DNA of 64,000 bases, from the NCBI GenBank assembly GCA_020002185.1, contig CM034533.1, forward strand, positions 75,213,589-75,277,588, written 5' to 3'. Source of the stretch: Paraescarpia echinospica (Eukaryota > Annelida > Polychaeta > Sabellida > Siboglinidae). The position numbers were made by a program, and so were the translations under genes. Of the stretch, positions 48,193 to 58,804 are shown piece after piece. Below the pieces are notes generated by a model that did no database searches, was not told where the DNA came from, and worked only from the letters and a program-made list of their open reading frames with translations. Each line of letters starts with the position of its first letter. Position 1 is the first letter of the stretch.

Positions 48193-48528
48193 GTGCTTCA
48201 TTCTGGCCTGTGTTTTTTCTTCAAGGGGACAATTCTGTTAATTAACTGGATAACTTCGCACAAGTACAATTTAATGGATTCCTTCGGAATGACACTCATG
48301 GTCAAGTATACATCAAACAGTATTTGTTTAATCATACAACTGCATGGGTACTTCGACCTTTGTTTCAAGGGCTGCATGATATTGTTTGGAGCTGATGGTA
48401 AACCATGCGGTTTGACAGGCCGATACTATTCGTCACATGTGAAACGCAGCTTTGGTATGGCAGAGGTTGACTGCAATATATATTACAGTCAGCGTAGGTT
48501 ACTGAATGTGCACAGAAGTGGCATCTAA
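48193..48528 (+). CDS. Possible coding exon, unknown protein
   Basis: An open frame of 111 codons with protein-like content in its second half (DSFGMTLMVKYTSN, GCMILFGADGKPCGLTGRYY, SFGMAEVDCNIYYS). It contains several cysteines and aromatic residues and has no domain I recognise. No neighbouring exon can be linked to it with confidence. It may be one exon of an uncharacterised secreted or extracellular protein, or chance. Confidence 0.25.
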   Translation: MLHSGLCFFFKGTILLINWITSHKYNLMDSFGMTLMVKYTSNSICLIIQLHGYFDLCFKGCMILFGADGKPCGLTGRYYSSHVKRSFGMAEVDCNIYYSQRRLLNVHRSGI

Positions 48529-49534
48529 AGCCCTATACACATACTTACTTCTAGCTAGCAGAAAATACTCGCACCTAGCTGCTAGTAAATGTCTATGTGA
48601 ACGGTCTCGCCGCTAAGCTAGTAAACGCTTCGCATGCAGCTAAAACATCAAATTACATATCTATATTATTTCACATTATTACGATATGGATAATTACACG
48701 AGAACTTGAAATGTAAAACAGTTTCTAAGTCGGTAGTATTTTTTAGTAACGTAACGTGACGTAACATTGAACAGTTGTTCGCAATGTTGCAGGTGTTTTC
48801 AACGATTGTTGCAAGTTATATATAACGTCCCCGTCTGATCGCTGACACGATTGTAGATAATGTCCGATACAATCCTTTTGACCGGTAAGAACCTATGCAT
48901 TTTGAGAAAATGAAACATTAGTAAGAGTCGTAAATTAATCCCGGAACCATTGACCCCGAGTTGGAAAAGGTCTAGGAGGAAATGATTAGCACGCCTACTT
49001 AAGAATACACACAAACACATACGCTAGCTCGATTATTGTTAGATAGCGCATGCATATAAGCAGATGTGACGAAGGCACATCCGTTCTATCAAACGTAGTG
49101 AACACGCACTTATATAATTCGTCCTATGTACACAACCAGTTCGCGACCTCTATTAACGGTTACAAGTGACTTATGACCATTCACTCAGTGTGATTCGTCT
49201 GGACAGTTTCTCTGTGCGTCTCTAAAGACTTCTCTATGCAGCGGCTCTAGCCAATCTTTCGAAACAGGTGCGTGTACAGATGTGTGCGTGCAAGTCTGTG
49301 CTGTTTCGTGGTCGTGTGGAATGCGTTGTTTTTGTAAGAAATGGTTGGACAATAGAGCTCCACAGGCTTACGTAAGCATGACTAGCCTGCATAGTATTTT
49401 ATTTGAATATAGCAATGCACGGTAACATAAACACGAACATCTACAATGGTGCACATCAGTAATCAAAATTAGATCTGGTTGATATGTAATTTGTTTATTT
49501 TTGGTACTAAATAAGACATCTATTCATCAGACAC

Positions 49535-49597
49535 ACGCACGCACGCACGCACGCACGCATGCACTTACATACACACACACACAAACACACACACATA
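49535..49597. repeat. (CACG)n / (CA)n microsatellite
   Basis: Runs of CACGCACGCACG followed by ACACACACACAAACACACACAC. Located about 130 bp before the proposed first exon of the secreted-peptide gene. Confidence 0.95.
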
Positions 49598-49729
49598 CGG
49601 TGTATTATTGTATGGCAATTTATACATACATCTCTCGTACACTATCAGTTTTGCAATACTACAATTCTACATCACGTAGTTTACATCACCGATTACATTC
49701 CTATTTCAGATCTCTCCGACAAATCAAAG

Positions 49730-49954
49730 ATGAAGCTTATTGTACGTATTCAATTTGTAGTTTGATCGTTTGACATTCTGCTATTATGTTACTACAATAG
49801 GGAAAGTAAGAACGGTTTTGTTGCAAGCGACATAAATGGAAACCGTTATTGCAGCATTGTAATGTTGTCAACATTTGTAACCTAAGTAAACTTTGATACA
49901 AATCTTAGTAATGTTAGGAATGGGGCAGAACCCAATACGTAGATCAGTGTAAAC

Positions 49955-50015
<61 letters not shown>

Positions 50016-51804
50016 TCTATTTGACTAGTATTCTGTCTCTCTATTCTATTTGGCTAGTGTTCTGTCACTCTGTTCTATTTGGCTAGTGTTCTGTCACTAT
50101 GTTCTATTTGGCTAGTGTTCTGTCACTCTATTCTAGTTGGCTAGTGTTCTGTCACTCTATTCTATTTGGCTAGTGTTTTGTCACTCTATTATATTTGGCT
50201 AGTGTTTTGTCACTCTATTCTAGTTGGCTAGTGTTCTGTCACTCGATTCTATTTGGATAGTGCTCTGTCACTCTATTCTATTTGGCTAGTGTTCTGTCAC
50301 TCTATTCTAGTTGGCTAGTGTTCTGTCACTCTATTCTAGTTGGCTAGTGTTCTGTCACTCTATTCTTGTTGGCTAGTGTTCTGTCACTCTATTCTAGTTG
50401 GCTAGTGTTCTGACACTCTATTCTATTTGGCTAGTGTTCCGTCACTCTGTTCTAGTTGGCTAGTGTTCTGTCACTCTGTTCTAGTTGGCTAGTGTTCTGT
50501 CACGCTGTTCTATTTGGCTAGTGTTCTGTCACTCTATTCTAGTTGGCTTGTGTTCTGTCACTATATTCTAGTTGGCTAGTGTTCTGTCACTGTATTCTAG
50601 TTGGCTAGTGTTCTGTCACTCTATTCTAGTTGGCTAGTGTTCTGTCACTCTATTCTATTTGGCTAGTGTTCTGTCACTCTATTCTATTTGGCTAGTGTTC
50701 TGTCACTCTATTCTAGTTGGCTAGTGTTCTGTCACTCTATTCTATTTGGCTAGTGTTCTGTCACTCTATTCTATTTGGCTAGTGTTCTGTCACTCTATTC
50801 TATTTGGCTAGTGTTCTGTCACTCTATTCTAGTTGGCTAGTGTTCTGTCACTCTATTCTAGTTGGCTAGTGTTCTGTCACTCTATTCTAGTTGGCTAGTG
50901 TTCTGTCACTCTATTCTATTTTTCTAGTGTTCTGTCACTCTATTCTATTTGGCTAGTGTTCTGTCACTTTATTCTATTTGGCTAGTGTTCTGTCACTCTA
51001 TTCTATTTGGCTAGTGTTCTGTCACTCTATTTTATTTGGCTAGTGTTCTGTCACTCTATTCTATTTGGCTAGTGTTCTGCATCTGTATAACATATACCCA
51101 GGAAGCTTTTTGTACCTAAAATTAAGTTTATCCTGGACAAGGACAAAAGAAATTTTATGTAGCTGCGCCTAAAATTTGGAATGAGCACCTTCCATAAAAT
51201 AACTGAAGACATATTTGATTAAATAATGGAATTCCCCTTAAATCCCCAGTGGTCCGTTGTTCTGATAATATCTCTTGAGCGTCCCTATCCACATCAAACT
51301 AGTTCACCTTTTATGTCGCTCAGTTAAAGACAAAGGTCCTCTAGATAAACTTGGCATATCAAAAACACGTGTAAGTACCTACACAACTCGTAATATCGTT
51401 GTGTTTTCTAAAACATATCGCCAATAAGTAGATCAGGGGCAATTGGTCGAATGAAGCGAATGGACATAGACAGAGACGAGTGCACCTTGGGTGCACGGAC
51501 GAGATACGCACAATGCTCCAAAGCTAGCGTGTTAATGTATATGTGCATTGGTGTTCCTCTCCCATAGGTTCTTGCCTTTATCGTCCTGGTGGCCATCAGT
51601 TATTGTTCCGCCAGTGACAATGGTGACGTCGACCAAGACGCCTGGAACTCCCGGGTGACGGCATGCATCAGGCAGTGGAAAGACTGCAAGGCGGACTGCT
51701 TCAGGAATGCCCTCTTCAGGAAGAGGACCAACATCAACTGTGCGAGTGACTGCGAGGGTGCTATGTGGTCATGTCGTCAAAAAATCTGTGATAAACTACC
51801 TTGA
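49730..51804 (+). CDS. Small secreted cysteine-rich peptide, two-exon model
   Basis: Proposed model: exon 1 is ATG AAG CTT ATT (49730-49741) followed by a donor GTACGT; exon 2 starts at 51568 after the acceptor CTCTCCCATAG and runs to TGA at 51802-51804. Both boundaries are phase 0, and joining restores a classical signal peptide: MKLI plus VLAFIVLVAISYCSA, a hydrophobic core with a plausible small-residue cleavage site before SDNGD. The total is about 82 residues. The mature part has seven cysteines spaced C-x6-C-x3-C-x13-C-x3-C-x6-C-x4-C; the paired CxxxC elements (CKADC, CASDC) suggest a disulfide-stabilised helical hairpin. The acidic stretch DNGDVDQD after cleavage could be a short propeptide. 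I do not recognise a family; secreted host-defence, venom-like or signalling roles are all open. Exon 2 is well supported, exon 1 is inferred. Confidence 0.7.
49959..50013. repeat. (TG)n microsatellite in the proposed intron
   Basis: About 27 uninterrupted TG dinucleotides directly before the 29-bp minisatellite. Confidence 0.97.
50014..51080. repeat. 29-bp minisatellite in the proposed intron
   Basis: About 37 tandem copies of a 29-bp unit containing TATTCTATTTGGCTAGTG and TTCTGTCACTC, with TATTT and TAGTT variants. It occupies over half of the intron between the two proposed exons of the secreted-peptide gene. Confidence 0.96.
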
Positions 51805-52144
51805 GGATACGACAGTCGGTTGAAGCACGGAATCATCATCTACGTCTTTAGCGAGCTTGGCCGCGATGGGTATTAATGACGATGCATAATTACATACATA
51901 TCAATATTACGTGTATCACATGTGTAATAGTGGTATTTATATTAAATCTCAGAGTCTGCAATTCGTAGCTTGAGTTTGAGAGTGCTATGTGGTCATGTCG
52001 TCAAAAAAATATGTGACGAACTATCGTGTGGATACGACAGTCGGTTGAAACACGGAATCATCATCTACGTCTTTAGCGAACCTCGCCGCGATGGGTATTA
52101 ATGACGATGCATAATTACATACATAATAATATTACGTGTATCAC

Positions 52145-52255
52145 AAGGCGGACTGCTTCAGGAATGCCCTCTTCAAGAACTGGATCAACTGTGCGAGTGA
52201 CTGCGAGAGTGCTATGTGGTCATGTCGTCAAAAGATCTGTGACGAACTACCGTGA
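52145..52255 (+). pseudogene. Partial duplicate of the peptide exon, first
   Basis: Open frame AAG GCG GAC to TGA, reading KADCFRNALFKNWINC then ASDCESAMWSCRQKICDELP. It keeps six of the seven cysteines of the parent but is two residues shorter between C3 and C4 and lacks the signal peptide and the first cysteine. ATCACAAG just upstream is a weak acceptor-like site, so use as an alternative terminal exon is conceivable but unproven. Confidence 0.7.
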
Positions 52256-52818
52256 GGATACGACGGTCGGTTGAAGCACGGAATCATCATCTACGTCTTT
52301 AGTGAGCCTGACCGCGATGGGTATTAATGACGATGCATAATTACATACATATCAATATTACGTGTACCACATGTGTAATAGTGCTATTTATATTAAATCT
52401 CAGAGTCTGCAATTCGTAGCTTGAGTTTGAGAGTGCTATGTGGTCATGTCGTAAAAAAATCTGTGACGAACTATCGTGTGGATACGACAGTCGGTTGAAG
52501 CACGGAATCATCATCTACGTCTTTAGCGAGCTTGGCCGCGATGGGTATTAATGACGATGCATAATTACATACATATCAATATTACGTGTACCACATGTGT
52601 AATAGTGCTATTTATATTAAATCTCAGAGTCTGCAATTCGTAGCTTGAGTTTGAGAGTGCTATGTGGTCATGTCGTAACAAAATCTGTGACGAACTATCG
52701 TGTGGATACGACAGTCGGTTGAAACACGGAATCATCATCTACGTCTTTAGCGAACCTCGCCGCGATGGGTATTAATGACGATGCATAATTACATACATAA
52801 TAATATTACGTGTATCAC

Positions 52819-52929
52819 AAGGCGGACTGCTACAGGAATGCCCTCTTCAAGAACTGGATCAACTGTGCGAGTGACTGCGAGAGTGCTATGTGGTCATGTC
52901 GTCAAAAAATCTGTGACGAACTACCGTGA
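52819..52929 (+). pseudogene. Partial duplicate of the peptide exon, second
   Basis: As at 52145-52255 but with CYRNALF in place of CFRNALF, and the same two-residue deletion. The shared deletion means this copy and the first arose from each other by tandem duplication rather than independently from the parent exon. Confidence 0.7.
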
Positions 52930-53127
52930 GGATACGACAGTCGGTTGAAGCACGGAATCGTCATCTACGTCTTTAGCGAGCCTGACCGCGATGGGTATTA
53001 ATGACGATGCATAATTACATACATATCAATATTACGTGTATCACATGTGTAATAGTGCTATTTATATTAAATCTCAGAGTCTGCAATTTGTAGCTTGAGT
53101 CGAAGTTCTACTTGTCCTGTCAACGCT

Positions 53128-53612
53128 ATTCAATTCAATTCAATGCTTTATTTCAGACACAAATACATATAGTGCTACATATATCGGTCCATATATCCAT
53201 ACAACAGTTAATAGCTATATTAATAGTAGAAGCACATTATATAATAAAAAGTATACATATATAATAAAAATATGAAAAAATAAGAAAACACATAGCCACA
53301 CAGTACCACTGGCAATGCTCCTACAAAAGGTCGTTGTGTACGTACAGGGACTTAATCCATTGTCTTCTAATTGTAGAAATCCACCTGATGTCTGTACATA
53401 GTACAGCTACTACCAGAGAGTTTTCTGATTTATCTAAACGTTTCATGAATTTGTAAACAAGATTTCGAATGACTGCTTTACAGTCCGAAACAAACCTTTC
53501 TGCAAACATGCGTTGCAGTATCATGGTAATCGAAGTAGTCTTCTGAACACATTGTTATAACAAACATGTAATTTGTGGATACTGTAAATAATATGATTCC
53601 ACCATATATTTT
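53128..53612 (-). mobile_element. 3' fragment of a LINE related to the 7559-11562 element
   Basis: On the minus strand, the C-terminal end of a reverse transcriptase protein: YNNVFRRLLRLP, MFAERFVSDCKAVIRN, FMKRLDKSENS and IRRQWIKSLY align with YNNSFRILNNLP, MFATANVSSGKCVIRK, LMNRIDMSLNP and LRHQWVRDLY of the copy-A LINE. One frameshift lies near 53520. The 3' tail is an (ATTCA)n run at 53128-53147 next to CTTTATTTCAGACA, which also matches the other element's 3' UTR start. Confidence 0.82.
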
Positions 53613-53649
53613 ATTGTTGATATACATACTGTCTGTACTGTCCAGTAAG

Positions 53650-54000
53650 CCACCATCTTATTTGCATTCAATGCATATTCCTGTATGAAAACCTATCCAG
53701 CTTCCATCATCTAGTTCCGACCTACTTATTGTTCCTAGAGTCAACACTAACATTGCAACTAGGGCTTTTTTTGTTGCAGCACCAACTCTTTGGAATATGC
53801 CCCCCCTTAGTGTTAGATCAGTTGAAAATAAAAAAAAATTCCGTCGTCATTTAAAAACTTATCTTTACAATCTTGCTTATCCACCGTAGCTCGCTAGCGC
53901 CTTGACCCATCTGTTGACAATTATCTTGATGCGCCTCTGAGCTTGATTTCCAAGGATTTAGGCGCAATTGAAGTTATCTTCTTTTTATTATTATTATTAT
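53650..54000 (+). mobile_element. 3' fragment of a CR1/L2-like LINE
   Basis: The plus strand reads RVNTNIATRAFFVAAPTLWN, PPLSVRSVENKKKFRRHLKT and YLYNLAYP, the characteristic last residues of CR1/L2-type ORF2. A short 3' UTR and a (TTA)n tail at 53983-54000 follow. Everything 5' of this is missing, as is usual for truncated insertions. Confidence 0.85.
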
Positions 54001-54933
54001 ATCAAAGATTTGTGAAATAGGTCTCAACGTCACATATCCCACCTATGTTTTGGGTCCAACCACACCATTTTACAGGCCAGCCTCCGACTTACGAGGGGTG
54101 TGTGGCAGAGGTACCAACGTGCCATCTAACATGTATTTATTTTGGGCCGTAATTTTTACAGACACTCCGTCATTTACCGAAGCTTCACCTTGTCCAAGTA
54201 AATACTTTCAATTGTTCTTGAACACATTAGGTATAATAAAGTTCGTTATTTTATTGTCAGAGCTATACAGCGCTGAAAGTACTAAACTGCAACTCATCTT
54301 ATTATGAACATGTATATTATGTTGACTTAAAATAATATTGTAATTATTTGAATATGTCATTAAACAAAACTGCACATAGTTATGATCCGTATAAGTACAT
54401 GCATGTCCTACAACGTGTGTACGCGCCTACGAACGGGTTGCTCCCATGTAGACTTCTCTACACAAATTAATAACAATAATACCAATAACGAGATAGTTCA
54501 AATTTAACATAAACAACATATAATGGATCATTGTACCTTGAAAAACAAACAACCGCATTTTATCATCTGACAACAGTAACATCATTGAACACGTTACTGT
54601 CACTTTCATATCCATATGTATTGATAATACTGGCAGGTAGAGCCGTGCGTACGTAGTAAAGTTATTTGATGGAAACACAATGTATTACGATAAATCTATT
54701 TAAACTAGATTCGCAGGAGGGACTCACAGAAAAGCCTGAAACTGGAGGCATGGATAAAGACAGCACAAATAAATCAGCAAAGAATAGTAGAACAGTCAGT
54801 TGTCAGATGATGAAATGCGGTAGACAGTTTATATTGAGCTATACAAATGAGGAGATCTTGTAACTACCTTTGCTAGACAATTTTGGACATGTTAAGGTTT
54901 TGTAATATCCTTGCTAGCGATATTATAAAGAGG

Positions 54934-54936
<3 letters not shown>
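54001..54936. other. Stretch without recognisable gene
   Basis: AT-rich; two or three small open frames without motifs. Confidence 0.5.

Positions 54937-54965
<29 letters not shown>
54937..54965. repeat. (TA)n microsatellite
   Basis: About 14 TA dinucleotides at the 3' edge of the LINE fragment that follows; a second (TA)n tract lies at about 56062-56080 on its other side. Confidence 0.95.
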
Positions 54966-54966
<1 letters not shown>

Positions 54967-56060
54967 CAATAGTCAAGTCTACTGCTAACAAGCGCTGTTG
55001 CAATAGTCTTAGCAACAGAAAATGACATATACCGGCGAAAATCACGAATATGATCAAAACAGCGGCGACACTTTTGAGATATGTGTTGTCGGAAATTGAA
55101 ATTACTATCAAAGATCACTCCTAAATTCCGCGTATATGATGATATGCTGATTCAAAATACGCGTAGGGAAAAACCCATAAAGTTTACTACGCTGCATTGG
55201 AGTACCAATAATGATCAATTCAGTTTTATTTGCATTTAATTTCAACTTGCTGTCAGTCACCCAGTAGAAGATATCTTGGAGGCAATCACTAAGTTGGTTA
55301 AGGGAGCGATTTGTATCCGGGGTAGCCAATGACATGTAGGTCTGAGTATCATCAGCATAAAGATGATGATCCAAGTTATGTATTTGTATAACAGTGCTTA
55401 GTGGCGAGGTGTAAAGAGTAAAAAGCAAAGGCCCAAGAACAGAACCCTGGGGACCACCAAATAGAGTCGGCAGTGCAGCTGAAAAACAGATCCCAATCTT
55501 TATAGTTTTGTATCTATCAGTTAGATATGATGAAAGCCAGCTTGGAGCTGTGCCAGATATACCGTACCACTTTAATAAGCGTTCAATCAGAATGTTGTGA
55601 TCAATCGTATAAAAAGCCGCATAGAGATCTAGTAAGGTAAGTGCAGTCACTTTATTATTATTATTAATGTTAAAGTTAATGTCATTATGAACCTTTAAGA
55701 GGGCAGTCTCTGTTGAATGAAACTGTCTATACGCTTATTGTGACACATTAGTTAAGATATCTGTGCTAATGTGAGACCTTAGACGACTTGCTACAACCTG
55801 TTCTAGTATTTTGGAAATTAAGCTGAGGTTAGAAATAGGTCTATAACTGTTTAGGTCTTGTTTAGGCAGAGATGACTTCTTAAGAAGTGGTGTGACATGG
55901 GCGTATTTGAAATCATCAGGAAAACAGCCAGAGGAAAGTGATGCATTTATAATATTTGATAGAGGTCCAATTAATGTATCGAGACATACTTTTAGCAGTA
56001 TTGGAAATGTATTAAGTGCAACAGATTTATTTGGGAGAACATAATTATTTTCCTTATTGA
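54966..56060 (-). pseudogene. CR1/L2-like reverse transcriptase fragment
   Basis: The minus strand carries LNTFPILLKVCLDTLIGPLS, LKKSSLPKQDLNSYRPISNLSLISKILEQVV, a TAA at 55737-55735, AYRQFHSTETALLKVHNDI, LTLLDLYAAFYTIDHNIL (motif A, with Y where related elements have S or D), GGPQGSVLGPLLFTLYTSP, HHLYADDTQTYMS (catalytic YADD), and after a frameshift near 55115 NLGVIFDSNFNFRQHISQ and VSSRLDYCY. Endonuclease and C-terminus are missing. It is related to, but clearly diverged from, the CR1/L2-like LINE in the duplicated blocks. Both ends abut (TA)n tracts. Confidence 0.88.
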
Positions 56061-56092
56061 TATATATATATATATATATGTATATAATTTTA

Positions 56093-56300
56093 CTTAATTG
56101 ATAGAACAAATTAGAAGACAGAAGTGGACCTGGGCAGGGCACATCAGCAGACTACGAGATAACCGATGGACATCGCAACCTGGAGACCTTACGAAGGGAA
56201 ACGATCTAGAGGAAGACCGGCGAGACGGTGGAGAGACGAACAAGACGTGTACTGGAAAGGGCACCATCTGGCAGAGGATAGCTATCTAGAGTAGCCGCCT
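56093..56300 (+). pseudogene. C-terminal fragment of an RTE-like LINE
   Basis: EQIRRQKWTWAGHISRLRDNRW, then after one frameshift YEGKRSRGRPARRWRDEQDV and YWKGHHLAEDSYLE before a stop. KW-WAGH ... DNRW ... RGRP-RRWRD is the conserved tail of RTE-type reverse transcriptase proteins. No catalytic part is present. Confidence 0.82.
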
Positions 56301-56449
56301 GCCAATTAGCACACCTCCATTCTACCACCAAACGTACATGTATGATTATTTTAATTAGAATTCCAGAGTCTGCTGGGAAAAAAGAAAGTTAGCTGAATTC
56401 ATTTTGAATAACTATGAATTATATATTAATTATATATTTTTGAAAATGT

Positions 56450-56809
56450 GTGTTTTCTTCTTCAGGCGGAATGTTTTTTTTCCGGAAACGTAAGTCCCAC
56501 AACTCCAAGATTTTGTGTAAGAAGCACCCAACAATTAATGGTGGGCTAGCAGCGGAGGCGCTTTTGGAGTTGGGTGACGCAGCTGAGTGTCATACGAAAG
56601 AAACAGGGAGATCTACCGATGTTCAGTGTGCTGAGGGTGACGCGGAGAACGACACCGGACGATCTACTGTTGTTCAGTGTGCTGTCAGTGTTGTGTCAAA
56701 ACATCTCAACCCAAAATACTGCAATATCTGACATACAAACGCAGACAAACAGGTTTGTTGATTCCCAGTACTTCACAGTGAGTGTACACAATACGGTAAA
56801 AAAAATCAA
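56450..56809 (+). other. Possible N-terminal remains of the transposase gene
   Basis: Open frames with cysteines and acidic stretches (for example SHNSKILCKKHPTINGG) lie directly before the transposase relic. A THAP-like DNA-binding N-terminus would be expected here in related elements, but the residues are not clear enough to call one. Confidence 0.3.
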
Positions 56810-57805
56810 GTGACACTACTTAAGACTGAGAACAGTATGTTAAAATCACAACTTGCCGTACATACCACAACCATCCCACAACATTCACGTACGCAAAATC
56901 ACTCGCAACAAGATGAAAATGTAGCAGAGTCCAGCACACCTACTGCCAAACCATTTAATATTGATGACGTCAAAATGATGACAACACGTTCAAGTGTTAT
57001 GCTGGTTTGACATTTAGCCAGTTCATTTGTTTGTGGAAGTGTCTTGGTCCGGCTATTGATAAACTGAATTGTTGGAACTATGATTTTAAAGACAAAGAAA
57101 CATCACCAAAGAAGAAACGCGGATGCAAACAAAAGTTGTCACCTCAAAATTATATATTTCTGACCCTCATTAGGCTACGGTTGGCACTTCTCCATGCAGA
57201 CGCACATAGGTTTAGAATCAGTGTTAGCACTGTCTCCACCATCATCCTGACATTGGTTCATGTTTTTGTACATGGAGTTTTTTCGGATTCGCAAAGGCAT
57301 GCTCCTGTCATACAGTTCAATTCATAAGAATCTACATAAGTGCCTTGCAAAATACCACAGCATTAAGACCATCATAGACTGCACAGAAACATTTGTACAA
57401 CAGCCAGCAGACTTCGGGAAACAAGGAAATCTGTATTCCTCATACAAGAGCCATTGCACGTATAAGCCATTAATTGGAATTGCACCAATGGGGTCAGTAA
57501 CATTTGTATCTGATGTGTTAGGGGTCAATATCAGATGTGGAAATTGTTAAACAATCGGGACTGTTTTCAATGCTTGATGAGGGAGATGTGGCATTAGCAG
57601 ACAGAGTTTTACAATTAGGGATCTTAGGGAATTAGAGATGAAAACTAAATGCATTGCCAAAATGCTCATTCAATTTGAATGGGCAATAGAAAGAATGGAA
57701 AAATATCGAATTTTCAAACATGTGATACCATTGACACAGGCTCCCATAATGTCACAGATGGTGTTTGTACTGAGATGTTTGGTGAATTCAAGTAATGTTG
57801 TCCAC
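56810..57805 (+). pseudogene. DDE transposase relic, ISL2EU/IS4EU-like (DDE_Tnp_4 type)
   Basis: Cut-and-paste transposase remains. Linker-like N-terminal sequence runs to a frameshift near 56985, then LTFSQFICLWKCLGPAIDKL, KKKRGCKQKLSPQNYIFLTL, IRLRLALLHADAHRFRIS and STVSTII. After another shift come IKTIIDCTETFVQQPADFG (first catalytic Asp), YSSYKSHCTYKPLIGIAP and GSVTFVSDVLG. A further frameshift leads to SISDVEIVKQSGLFSMLDEG and DVALADR (second Asp). A deletion removes the following core, and IAKMLIQFEWAIERMEKYRI and FKHVIPLTQAPIMSQMVF remain from the C-terminus, where the last catalytic Glu normally sits in a HVERAI-like motif (here QFEWAI). Several lesions; inactive. Confidence 0.82.
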
Positions 57806-57809
57806 AGTT

Positions 57810-57964
57810 CAGTAGACAGTCGCTGTAAGGAACACAATGGGACTTAGTCAAGCTGTTCCATTATATAGCCAGTGTTCCTTATATCTATTGGGATATCAAA
57901 GTTGTTCTTCTTAAGCAGATGTTCCTTACATCATTAGTCCTTACAGCGAGGGTCCACTGTAATA
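57810..57964. repeat. Short inverted-repeat element or terminal repeat
   Basis: CAGTAGACAGTCGCTGTAAG at 57817 is mirrored by CTTACAGCGAGGGTCCACTG near 57940-57960, and a further internal GTTCCTTA pair supports the inversion. A 150-bp segment bounded by such ends looks like a miniature element (MITE) of the same transposon group as the flanking transposase. Alternatively the right copy is the terminal repeat of the larger element. Confidence 0.6.
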
Positions 57965-58804
57965 CGCACAAGTATGCACATCTCCATGCATGGTCAGCTA
58001 GACATTGTGGCATGTAATGCATCTACCAGTAGTGTTGTTTACATCGCTGAGCTGTCATAATACTATATTGAGGTCAGACTCGAGGTCAGTTATATTATAC
58101 CAATTTCAAACTAATTATATCATTTTAATTCTGCCTAAAAATAATTACGTTCACAAATATTTTATTTCAAACAATGTTCCATTGATAATGTCATTTAATT
58201 TTAAAGACAAAATGTTAAATCTAAAAGTTGCATTATGCGTAAAATAAATGAGAAACAAGTGACATTTTCCTCATTTCCAGATACTTTTTAAAACAACACA
58301 ATCCGGGAATTGGCATTCTAAATAACACTAACACAACATTTTAATTTTACAATGTATAACTGACAGCAAGTGTGACTGATGGATATTTAAAAGTATGTTT
58401 ACCAATAACTCGTGTAGAGTTAACATGTGTTTATGATTATAAATACACTGCAAAATAGAAAAACACATACTGTGAGTAAGCCGAGGCTGTCATTCCTGAA
58501 ATTGTAATATCATATAGTTGAAGGTATACATCCTGCAAAATTGCGTTTAACAAGCCGGAAGAGACAATGTTGCTTTTAAATTGGGGTACCAGTATTACAT
58601 ACACCTGGTGGTATCTAACATTGACTGAATATTGGAGGTAGTACTATTTCACAGAATGAATAGAAATACTACTTTGGTTAAATAGAAAAGTTTATATAAC
58701 AAGCATGTCCAGTACCTGGACTTTGACATGTACACTTGACAGCAGTATGTGGTTCACTGCAGGGTCTGTGGTGGTAAACCTCTTAGTATTCTCATCTCAA
58801 AAAA
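57965..58804. other. Stretch between transposase and nuclease relics
   Basis: AT-rich, no gene recognised. Confidence 0.5.

Larger units (their letters stand above)
46791..49729. other. Intergenic stretch, no convincing gene
   Basis: Mostly AT-rich, apparently single-copy sequence. The only notable open frame is at 48193-48528 (listed separately). A (CACG)n/(CACA)n microsatellite lies at about 49535-49597, and a TATA-like CTTATATAATTC at about 49109. Confidence 0.5.
51740..53100 (+). repeat. Tandem array derived from the last coding segment and 3' flank of the peptide gene
   Basis: The segment starting GTGCTATGTGGTCATGTCGT recurs at about 51754, 51982, 52209, 52433, 52659 and 52885, a period of about 226-230 bp. 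Each unit has the end of the coding region, the stop region, GATACGACAGTCGGTTGAA, TCATCATCTACGTCTTTAGC, GGGTATTAATGACGATGCAT and an AT-rich tail. Two kinds of linker alternate: a TTTATATTAAATCTCAGAG tail, or a longer piece of coding exon (52145 and 52819). The units are about 95% alike by eye. Confidence 0.92.
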
